Assembly (NCBI RefSeq): GCF_905404315.1
Contig: NC_066265.1
Location: 33,876,501 to 33,940,500 of the forward strand
Direction of reading: 5' to 3'
DNA from: Leptidea sinapis
Lineage: Eukaryota > Arthropoda > Insecta > Lepidoptera > Pieridae
Length of the DNA stretch: 64,000 nucleotides
Shown here: one piece after another, positions 38,701 to 50,700 of the stretch
Position numbering within the stretch: the first letter of the stretch is position 1
How the letters are laid out: every line of letters begins with the position of its first letter
The notes under the pieces: generated by a model
What the model was told of the DNA's origin: nothing
The model's input: the letters and a program-made list of their open reading frames with translations, nothing else
Database searches by the model: none
Translations under genes and position numbers: made by a program

Positions 38701-41700
38701 GCCATCTTTCCCGACATAGATGTAATGCAACTAGGATTCGAAACATTGCGAATTGTACTGTCGACGAACAAGAAATTGCAGGTAAAAAGCACCGCGTTAG
38801 TATGGGCTCGACGTTGTGTTTCTGAAGCACAAGAGCAAAGCGAGGCAGCCAGAAAACCTCGGAGATCAACAACTAGATAATTTTCGACGCACAAGAAGAA
38901 ATTTATGAAGTACTGATTTGAATCGAGCAGCATTTCGATACGATTGCAGTACTGATTACGGCTTGCATACTAGCGTTCACATTGGGTCGATGGACGTTGT
39001 TTGCAAGTATTTTCCGGAGAAACGCCAGGATTGTGCTGCCTTAGTGGGGAACTACCGTAATCACGACATTTTCTAGCAAACACTCAAAAATACAATGTGT
39101 GTTTCCAAATGTCCTCATTTGGGGCAGACATTGTCTAAGAACGACGATTTAATCCGATATTCAGGGTATTAATTTATTTATATTCTTACACACAATACAG
39201 TAGAAGAATAACATACCTATTCCTATGTATTATGTATACTCATTCTAAAAAAAAGTGTTTACAAATCAGTAATACGGACTTTGCTTTTGATTTTGTAGAT
39301 ACAAGGACAGATTCACCATCGAATTGGATCATTGCAATCTCTCGAAGATGCACACAATAAATTTTAACAATTATATTTCATGGGCACAATGGAGGAACAA
39401 CGACATGAAGAGATCAATGCAGCAATGATAATAGCAATTCTTCATGATCTGCAGCAACTCCTTCATGAACATTTTGCATGTCGAGTTAGCCCGCAAATCC
39501 GCGAATCTAGAAAATCCATTTCCCATGGTCAATCTATATATATATAAGAGATTTCCACGTATATAGTCACTAGTCACAGGACAACGTCTGTCGGGTTCGC
39601 TAGTATATATATAAAGAGCGGTTTCCCGTTTCGGTGAAGCTCAGTGTCGGTATATCAGTCCCGTGTGTCGGCAGCCGTGGCCAGCGCCCCCGCGCCGGCG
39701 TCGTGCGGCGCGCTGTGCTCGTCCGTGTCGTCGCCCGAGCTCACGACCGCCGCCAAGAGCGAGCCGCCCGGGCCCACCAACAACACACACTCGGAGTCCA
39801 GCAGCGATACCGGCGTAAGCATGCTATTCATTATATTTGTTGTGCGAGTGGGCTACACTAAGTAATAATATATACATTTATATATACATTATTACTTAGT
39901 GTATTTATATATACATTTTATTGTTTTAACAAAGGTAAACATCGTAGCCATTATTGACTCGCAACATTTTGCTACTAAGAGTGAAGTGGTAATTTTGACT
40001 TCTTTTAATACCACATTCAGCGAAGCGATGTGATATGGAATATGTTTGAGTTTAAACGACTTCAATTTCTGATCCGTTTTGCATTCGCCATGACCATAAA
40101 CAAATCACGAGGCCAATCCTTGAAAATTTGTGGTCTGAATATAGAAAATCCATGTTTTTTCCATGATGGCATGTTCGCAGGTCGGAAGACCTTCTGCATT
40201 ATTTATTTTTGCACCTGATGTCGAAATGTCTTCTTCACAAGAATACATAGCCAATAAAGAATCATTAAAATACTTGAAATTACTAAAATTAAAAATCTGC
40301 TCATTTATTGCCTCCAAGGCGGGTCGGCTAGTGTTAAATAAAAGACTAAGGCTCTGTTTCGCATGTACAAATAAAATATTTCTGCGACTCATCTATCAAA
40401 CGAATATATCGTTTGCGTTTCACAATGCATTAGATATTGTTAACCAACCTGAAGCGCCTACATATTTATGTGCTGTATATAATGTCATGACTTGTGAAAA
40501 CTAGGAAAGGATCAAGATAATTTATTAGTTGACATTCAAACAGACAAATTTAGGTTCACGAAATTGAAAATAGTTGAAGAAGTGCTAATTATTAAATATG
40601 AACAATAGTGATTAATTTTCTATTATTGTTTGAGGTTTTTAATTACCATATTCTCAATTTAATGTACTGTATTTTTATCGGTTTTTCTTAATGGATGAGC
40701 GTTTTCCTCAGAATTAAAATTACCTACTGTCTATGTAATTGGCAGAACAAACTGATTTTAACAGAAAGGTAGTGAACAGGGGATGCAACTCACTTGCCTT
40801 TCCTGACTGCTGGCACGAAGTATTGCTGCCACCACGTGTTCACACAACACTACAAGTTATTAGTAATTCTATTGTCCGTCCACTTACACGGCGATATTCA
40901 AGTTATTGTATTCACTTCACCTTTTTTAAATTCATTTACAAGGAAGTATAGTACAAGGGTCGGTACTATGCGTCGATTAGTAGTGAGATGGCCAATCGGA
41001 AGGGTGGGATTTTGTAAACTATCTCGCAAAATAACGTGCAGTTTCCACTTAAGCGCCAGTGTTAGAGCATCAAAGACTTTAAATGTAGATCTTAGTTAAA
41101 GGCGAAGAAATAAATAATTCTACCTGTTCCTTATTTGTGTTTGGCATGCGTGTTTCACCTCCACACGAGGCACTCTAAAGAGCTTCTCTCGATCCTGAGA
41201 GAGTGCCTCTCACTAAAGTAACAATATATTCATAACATATTATTTTCTTTGATTAACGCGAGTGTTACACATTATTTTTATATTCTTTTTTATTATTATC
41301 ACAATAAAACACTTTAAAGGATTAAAACGCGTGTAGTTGGAACTGTTTTTTACATTACATTTAGCGTAAAAGTTACATTATTTTAGTTAACCCGACGATT
41401 CAAGACCTTTCCAGTTTTCGTTTTCAGGGGACTGCAGATGAAGTGAGTCAAGATAGTATTTGTCATAGTTGTCTTATGAAGTTTAGCACCATTTATTGCC
41501 TCGGAGGTGGTATTTGTAGACAGATGGTTTTTGGCAAGATTTACTCACAGTGTCGTCTTCTTTTTTGGCATGTGGAGTTTTGGGTGGTTTTCTAGGTGGG
41601 CCTAAGTTGGTTCAAACACAAAAACACTATTTTAAAAAAATACGCTCGTATATTACAATTTATAAATTTGATCATGTAACTAGCCTGGTCGCATACTGTG

Positions 41701-44700
41701 CAGTGCAAGAACAATATAGTCTAGCTTTGATATCTCAAATAAAATGGAACTCAACTGGGGAAAATTGGCAATACTCCGACTATTACTACAAAAGTGGCAG
41801 AAACTCACGCTACGAAAGCCGGAAAGCAACTAATTGATACTGAAAACAGATAGATCTAATATAGGTACTACCTATATTAGCAGCGCCTCCTTAGTAATAT
41901 GTATTGATGACAGGATCTGATGTTCAGCGAGCTGGACGGTTTCATTGACGAAAATAACATGCATCAGATCGAAGAGAACTCAAATGAAGAAAATGACGTC
42001 GACGAGGAAACTATGTCAGGTACTATTGGTTGATACTATATTCCATATTTTGTAAATCTGTTGTAGTTCGGTAGCATTGGCGGTTTGAAATGAGCCAGTG
42101 AGTATCAGCTTACCGGGGTGCACATGTTACATTTGAGTATTTTATTGCACTTATATATTAGCTTATCGGGAGTAACTTTAATTGAAACGTTTTTTTTTGT
42201 ATTTTTCTGCTGAAGTTTCTTGCATTGAACGTGAATTTCTTTAGGTATCAGAGTAGATACCGAAAATGCAATGGGATAGTTGTGTGTCGATAAAAAGATG
42301 ATGAGTCATTAGTTGGGCAGGTTTCGTTGTGCAACGATTTTGCGTTTAGACCGTTTAGTTTTTGTAGAGCTTATTATTATGTAATATAGCACATATTTGG
42401 CGATCCGACGCGATGGCGACTCGGTGATAAGCGGCCTTTTCTAAGTCAATAGTCGCGGATTAATTAAGACGATGCATGTTACATTGAAAGTATTTTATTA
42501 TTTGAATAATGATTATTATCGTGTCGCGTTCGCGGGTGTGCTCTGGCTAGCTTAAAGCATGCTTCTGGAACTTGTGGACGGCAAAAAGTTAACTATCGTG
42601 GGCGGGCACGGGATTCCTGTACTACATCTACCATGATTCGAGGATTTTTGAAATTTTCCGAAATTGTAACGTTGTTTTAAATACCATGGTCACAGAGCAA
42701 CCGTGATTTTAGCCACGTTTAAATATTGAGTAACTCAAAAATCGTCGAATAATTTTGCATATCAACCCGGTATTAAATATGTTTGTATGTAAAACCATTG
42801 TAGTTTGACCACCTATCCAAGAACCATGTCTAGTGTCCTCCCTAGCCCCCTCCCTGTCCGCAGACGACTCGTGCCTCAGCGGCTGCGCCTGGTGCTCGCG
42901 GGACCAGTCCCCGCCCTCGCCGAGCTCGGACGGGCCGCCGCGGCGCCGCCGCAGAGCGCCCCACTCACACTCCTAGACCTGCCGACCTGCGACACATCAC
43001 CACATCCACACCACATCCACATCTCCCTTTCACCTCCTCTAATTAACTATTCGCACGTTTGCTTGTTTAGTAACACGCTTTAATCCCAACACGTCCAGTT
43101 GCATTTGAAAGAAGTGTTTATCTTTTCGCACAATATTTTTTCATTCGAAAATTAATATTTAATTACTCAACATTTGATAATTCGTGAAAATGTCACCACA
43201 GTTTACCTCCCGCTTGTATACAATATGATCATCATTGTTAGAAAACTGCCCGGGCCCTTTTAATAAATAATAATAATAATAAATTCGAAACAAATATTAA
43301 AGTAGGAAGCCGACAATGTGTCCGTAAAAACAATTCTTTCCGAATGTGATAATTTTAAGTAGGCGGGGAATAGTGATGTGAAAGATCTGTTTAAAAGTAA
43401 ACAATAGAAAGGAAATAAATAATAATATTTGTGTTGTAAATTGCTATTTGTTTTTCCATCTATGTCGTGTTTTAAATTTTATTAAATTAACGATATTTTA
43501 AGTCTATTAATCATTAATACTGGATGTCATTCAGCTCTTTCATAACACAAAGTTTAAAATATAACACCATAGCCCCGATCATGAACTTTATTGAGTCGGG
43601 CCGAAAACTGAAGCTTGCCTCCCTCGCTCATCTATTTTTTTAGTTTTATCATTTAGACATCATTTATAAGCCCATTAATGGATCAGACATCTACCGGATT
43701 AGCTCTGCTCTTTCTCTTTGGGTCTCGTTTGGACTGTTTTTTTTTCTAAATATTGCTAATTTAAATAGAATGAGCTAGCGGAACTACAGCAAGCCAATTT
43801 CTGCAACCTTAGTTAACGCCAGTTATAGATGGCAGACATATGGAACCCATTATCATACGAGGGGCTGTGACATGATCACACTGTGTTGTTGCCCCGTACT
43901 GCATGAAGTACGTCAACTATTGAAGCGTAACCGCAGATTGATGACTTTGTATCCGTCATTCGCTAAATATAACTAATCTGTAATCACGGGACAGAAGCAA
44001 CAGCACCCAAAACCTGGTGCGGACAATGATCTAGAAATCAGCTAAAACCTGTTTTTATTGATAGTAACATATTCAAAGTTGTAATTAGTGCATTATTGTA
44101 TATTGAACCATTAAGGTAGACACGGAATAGTTTAGACAAGTGGAAGTGCCCCTAAACTTCTGTGACGATTTTGACTTTACAATGCCAGATGATGCTGTAA
44201 CCATATTAATACAATTTAGATTCCTCATGTCATTGAAATATATATATATATATATTTCAATGACATGTCTATATATGTATATATATACATTCACAATAAA
44301 TCATGTTTGTAATATTTTTCACAAAATTTCTCACCCAATAGCTGCGTGGCACTTCTACAAGTTTTTTCTATTCTGTGGTAGTATGTGTCCACCTATTCTA
44401 CATGTTGTTTCTAGTAAAAAATGCGCTTACCGTCTTCAGATTAATTAAATTATATTTTAAGAATAAAAAATAATTTTGACTATCGATTACTAACGGCAAA
44501 TGAGATCATAAAATCTCATTCGTTCATCTGTTTTGTATTTTAAATTTATTTGTGGATTTTATTGACTAAGAATTACTTTTTATTTTAATATTATATTTGT
44601 TATTTAGTTAAAAAATCCTTAGAAGAGAACCTATTTGTTTTGATCACAGTGTTAGTATTGTTATAAAATTGGTAAAGGTAAGTATAACATTACTGACTGG

Positions 44701-47700
44701 ATATATCATTAATGTACTCAATTTTTGTGTTAAAAATGTTAATTTTCTATTTATTTACAAGAATTAAAAACTTCCTCATTTTTTTAATATCATTGTTAAA
44801 TTTATATAAACTTAAAAATTATTAAGGTTGCAAACGAGATATTGTGACTGAGTCATAGTACGAGTATATGTATGACAACCATTTATCGATCTCTTTTTGA
44901 AAGATTTTGAAAAAACACAATTTCCTGAATTTTTTTGTAACATAGATAACCTATCTATATATATTTGAATTTTTAAAGTCAATCGCTTACTATAAATGCT
45001 GTCTATAATAACGTTATTATTTTATTTCTCAGCCAGCTAACAATTTTCAGGAAAGTTATCTGAAAATGAAGTTTTAGTTTTATTTGTTACACGGTGCCTA
45101 GAACTTAAATAGTGAGCAAAAGTGACTTGACTTAAGATTATTTATAATAAAAAAGTGCAGTGAAGGAACTTTTTAAAATAAGTGTTAAAACATTTATAAA
45201 TGAATAAACCAAAGTAACCAAGTCAGAGAAGTCAACATTATAATGTCAATAAATTGTAGGTAATTTTTTTCTCGTATTCTTACTTCGACTACACTTGTAG
45301 AGTGTAGTCGAAGTAAGAAGTAGAAGTAAATGATACAATAATCAATAATCATTATTGTTAATAGACAATAACTCTCCGAATAAACGAAGTTTATGTGCGA
45401 GTGCGCACGCGAAATTGGTTATACTGCTTACAGGCTTTAAGGACGCGTTTGCGAATGCGACAAAAATAAGATATTTTTAGTTTGGGATGAAATGCAACTA
45501 AATCTAACAAAACTAAAAACTGCCGCAAATAGATAACTTCTTTATATCCAATTAGCGCGAAATATTTGCTTTGAAATGTTGATATTTTATGTCGTAAAAC
45601 GATTATCCGTTACCTCTTCACAAAATTGACGAAATGGAGCTTCATTCAGGAAAATTTTTCTGCTACTACTTGCATAATTTTGTCTCTTAAAAAATAGGTA
45701 AGGAAAGCAGATATAATATTTTCAAAAACATGGGAAATAAATATGTTATAAATAATCTCAGAATAAAATAAAAATTAATCGTCTAAAATTCATATATTTT
45801 TCTGAAAAGCATAGCTCATGCTTTAATGTGTGGTATTAAGGGTAATTTTATTTTGTCACTCCGTACGCATTGCACAGAAAGATCTATCGAAACAACGTCA
45901 GTCAGTGCTCGGCCGCCGTCGTGAGTAGACACCGAGTCGTCGAGCTCGTGCTCGGAAAGATCGCTGTACGAACATGAATATTTTTTATAAGCTCTACAAT
46001 ACTGTCTTTGATACTTAACATATTTTGTACGCAGTCAGATTTTCTAAAAATTATGTTTCTGTATTTTTTTGAAGAATTTGTGATCTGAAGTCCATCTCTA
46101 AATATAAGGTCTATAATAAATCGAAATCAAGATGGCGCCTATGAATTTTACCAACTTCTCTTCGTGGGTGTTATTTTCATGGTTTTCGGGGTCAACCATA
46201 ACGAATATCGGGTCAAAATCGAAATCCGAGATGGCGCCTATGAAATTTACCAACTTCTCGTCGTGGGTGTCATTTACAGCGTCAAAATTATAATTCATTC
46301 ATAAACTTTAATTTAATTATAAAAGGCCTGTGTAACAATATCTAATTATTAATAATTCTTCATTCCATAAATATAGAAATATTTACGTTTCGACTTTTCA
46401 CCCACAACATTTACGAATCAAATTCCGTTACCAATCTAATTAAAAAATCTCAAAATTTAATTTTGAAAGACCTATAAAATGATACCCTACATGCAAAAAA
46501 AAATTCATCCCCTTTTTAACTACAAGAAACTCTACCCCTCTTATCAATTATTACCACCATATGATGTCAAGAAGAGTTATTTTAATAGATATTGTAATCA
46601 TAAGGTATAAGCTATTACAAAAATGTAACGTATATCTTCCTTAATCCCGCATTATATTCAAAATACCAAAGGAAATGTCATGTATCAAACCTGAATTTAA
46701 CTTTCAAAGACCTATCCAACGATACCCTACAAGGTAAGTCTCTCCAGGTTTTTTTTCATCTCCATTTTTAGGGGAGGTGTCCTTAGGGGGGAAGCTACGT
46801 CCAAAGCATCAGACAACAGAAAAAATAAACTTCTTTGTAAAAACTAAATTTTAAATCTCGTTTATATTAATAATTATCCTTATCTGTTCTCTAAGCCATT
46901 TGGTTTTTGTCAATATAGGAAATTATTAGATGTTATACTTACTCGCGGCCACGCTAAACCTGCACGATACAACGCTAGGAGCGAAGGTGTTCTACTTGCG
47001 GCCGTACGCTAAACCCGCACTGATAGGGAAGATGTTCTACGTTTTCGCATGCGGGCGCTAAACCTGCACGATACAAAGCTAGTAGGGAAGATGTTCTACT
47101 TACTCGCGGCCGCGCGCTAAACCTGCATGATACAACGCTAGTTTTACTTCATAGCGGTACCATCTGCTTCATGCTACATTCGCCCTTTCTTACTCTATCC
47201 CTTCTTTTCTATCTCTCTTCTCTTCTTTTGTTACATTATATTTTTAAACTTAATTTGTGATCCCTAGTTTTTGGTACGGTTAATTTTAATTGATGTGGAA
47301 GAGCGTGTCCTTCTGGCAGAGGTGTTTCTCACTTAATAGAAAGTCACATACACTATTATGTTTGTACCATTTTTGTTACTGAAATAAATATTTTTCATTT
47401 TTCATTTCATTCATCTCAATCAGACTTAATCTCCCTCCCCTCTTCTTGGATAAAAACGTCCTTCATTTTCGTGAAACTATTCCGTTTCATCCGTAAAAAT
47501 TTTACCCTCATGCGGGCAAACAAGTTTCACTTAAAAAATGATCCCAAATTCGTTCTCTGCACCCTCGAGAACCTCGAATACAATATCCATATTGTTGAAA
47601 TCATAATTTTGCGCGGTGGCCACCTTGTATTTCAAAAGTGATCCCAAATTCGTTCTCTGGCTCTCGAGCACCTCGGATTCGATATACATAATGTTGAATT

Positions 47701-50700
47701 TATAATTTTGCACGGCGGCCATCTTGGATTTCAAAAATGATCCCAAATTCGTTCTCTGTACCCTCGAGAACCTCGGATTCGGTATCGATATTGTTGAAAT
47801 CATAAGTTTGCGCGGCGGTCATCTTGTATTTCCAAAATGGTCCCAAATTCGTTCTCTGCACACTCGAGAACCTCGGATAGGATATCCATAATGTTAAAAT
47901 CATAATTTTTCGCGGCGGCCATCTTGGATTAAAAAAAAACTGCGTTTACTGCACACGACGTTATGCGACAGAATTGCCATCTAAAGTTCTAATATTTAAC
48001 TACTAAACGAATACATCAACCAATTATCAAAAATACATAGGTATTAAAAAAAACAAAATTCAAACTTGCTAAAGTATCAAATTCATTTGATTCCCGCAAT
48101 TAACTTTAAGTGCGTGTATGTGTTTGAGCGGTGTCAGTGTAGTGGTGCGATTCGATACCTCTCTGTCTTGAGAACGCGTCCTTAACGGCCGTTCCCAATA
48201 TACTATCTACAGATAGAGATAAATTACTACCTTTTACTGTAAGTAATTAGCTGTCAATAATGTGAATCTGTTTCAATATACCCGATAAGTCATTCTTATC
48301 GCCTTATATTGGGACGCGTGATTTGCAATTTCCATACAAACTTCTATCGCTGGTAAGCTATACGTCGTCCCATTGACAGACAGCGTGTACTGTGAGTTAC
48401 CGTCGATAATTTAATTGGGACAGAAAAGTCCAACGATAGTTACGATTTTTATTTCAAGTAAGAGATAGACTTGGGAATATTGGGAACGGCCGTTAGTAGA
48501 TGTGAGTTTATGTTGGCAGCAATGTGACGCTTTGGCGTTGTACATGCTAGTGTATTCAAAAAATTACTAATTTTTCGTATAAGAACATCGTAATCGCAAT
48601 TCTTGCCAGGAATTTATACGTTGTGTAACATACTAATTAATCAACAAAAAAACGAAAGACACCCATAAAAACAATCTAGATATCTCTTGCAACATTTTAT
48701 TTGCAGTAAATATAATTTGGAAGTTACGGTTTGTATTTTGACGTATTGTATTTTTATATTGTATAGAAAAATGTAGTCATTCTTTGCACCAACTGTCTAA
48801 TATATTAATGTTGGACATATTTTAATGTATTATATAAATATATTGTTCTGACATAATATCGTTAATAATATAGCATCACTTTTCTTACCAAACACAGAAA
48901 AGCTATGAATATATATATATATGTTTAACTGTTAAAACATTACAGGTGAGAACGACATCGAGGACGCGTACGGACTGAACGTGGCGCAGGGCTACGACGA
49001 CAGCGACATCCTGAGCCGGCTGCTGTGCGCGGCGCACGGGCGCGGCGTCACGCCCGCGGCCAGCGACGGCAGCGCCCCCGGCCTGCGCCCCGCGCCCGTC
49101 GGCCCCGCGCCCCTCGGCCCCGCGCCCCGCGCAGACCCGCAGCTGTCCACGGCCGCGCACACCGACATGCTGCTCTTGAACCTCATGAAGATCAACGGAC
49201 TCACGCCGAAGTGCTCGCGCACCAACTACTGCACGCGCCTGGGTAGGTGTCCACTGACGACGTTGGCTGCTAGCTCCATCTCATACTTTATTATGTCCTG
49301 TCCCAGTTATTTTAATGTTTCCTCCTCCTACTGTATAATTAAATGGGAAAAAATCTGCTAGGCTAGAATAGAATCTGCTAAAACACAATTATAGACAACG
49401 TGACTACCGCGAACCTAGTCTATCATTGCTTTTTTTTTAAATACTTATATCTTTAAATCCTGTGTCACATGACAATTCAATTAATGATTCGACATTAACC
49501 ATGTCCAGAACAAAAGCAAAAATGTAATAATCAAGTGTCAGATCTCATGTTAAGTACGAATTTGGATTCTGAAAGGATGATTAGCCACATTGATTTGAGA
49601 AGTATGTCAACTAACAGAGGTGTCAAATTTTCTGCGACGTTTGTAAGTTGAATGCTTAGAATATTGACTTAGAATATAGAATATATTCAATGTTGTCGTC
49701 GGATCCTGATAGGAAATGTGCGTAGCCGCGGAACAGCCGCATAGTACTCAGGGTTGGCAGGGTTTGGTGCGGATGTAAAATAGATGTAAGGCGTTTATAT
49801 TTTTTTTTTATGTAATAGGAGGACAAACGAGCGTACGGGTCACCTGATGTTAAGTGATCACCGCCGCCCACAATCTCCTGCAACACCAGAGGAATCACAG
49901 GAGCGTTGCCGGCCTTTAAGGAAGGTGAAGGAAGGTTATAGTCTGATTAGGGTGAATTTCCGGCCGTTACAATAATGAAAGAACTTCTTTAAGCCCCAGA
50001 AAATAGCGGTTGCTTCCTTATCGATTTATTTGCTGTATTTCTTTTCGATGCTTGTGAGAGATCTGGAAGCGAATGCTATTGGTATTTCGGAGCCATCTGG
50101 TAGTTTGTGGCTTAGGATTGCCCCAAGACCTGTAGCGTCTGTTGCTAGAATTAGTGATTTGTTTTGATCGAAGTGTATTAGGACTCTTTCGCTAATTATT
50201 TCATCCTTTATGTTCTTCAAGCTTTCTTCACATTTTGCGGACAAATTAAATTTTGCAGCCTTCTTCAACAGATTATTTAATGGGGCCGTGATGGATGCTA
50301 GATTAGGTATGAATTTATTGAAATAATTTGCCATGCCTAGTAACGTTCTCAGTTCATTTACATTTGTTGGGCGTTGTGCGTTTAAAATGGCTTTTATTTT
50401 GTCCTGATTCTTATGTACTTAATCTATGTTTATCTATCGTGTGTCCTAAATAATTGATACTTCGTTTAAAGAATTGGCTTTTTTCTTTGTTTATACGAAG
50501 ATTACTCTCTTTGAGTTTTTCGAGAAATGGATCTTTCTTCATCCATGACCATGTTTAAGTAAGCTTGAGTGATGTCTAGAGTGCAGAAGAGCTGCCCGGC
50601 GTTCATTTCAGCCAGTACATCTTCAATTATGGTATTGGGTATTGTTAGTCTTTAATCATTTTGTTTAAGGTAATTTTGTAGTCGGCGCACAGTCTGATAG

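Larger units (their letters stand above)
45432..48185 (-). mobile_element. Composite satellite-bearing element, left copy (GGACGCGTT ends)
   Basis: The left end 'ttaaggacgcgtttgcgaat' and the right end '...gagaacgcgtccttaa' form a short terminal inverted repeat, GGACGCGTT, inside TTAA. Both the right-hand ~270 bp and internal segments match the copy at 52920-55055 in the opposite orientation (about 95% over the terminal 270 bp by eye). Internal blocks from left to right are a unique region, the 99-bp repeat (46110-46300), a 50-60-bp repeat block, a LINE 3' tail and the ~100-bp satellite. No transposase was found, so it is non-autonomous. TTAA flanks suggest piggyBac-type insertion, but the class is unproven. 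Confidence 0.75.

Noticed and set aside
42805..43083. The 92-codon Pro/Leu-rich frame overlapping the alternative exon 14A
   Set aside because: It is in a different frame from the one required by exon 14 and starts inside the polypyrimidine tract. The phase-compatible frame at 42864-42976 is preferred.
49025..49246. Arg/Ala-rich alternative frames overlapping TRIM37 exon 15 on both strands
   Set aside because: They result from the extreme GC content of the exon. Only the frame in phase with exons 14 and 16 shows the conserved END motif.
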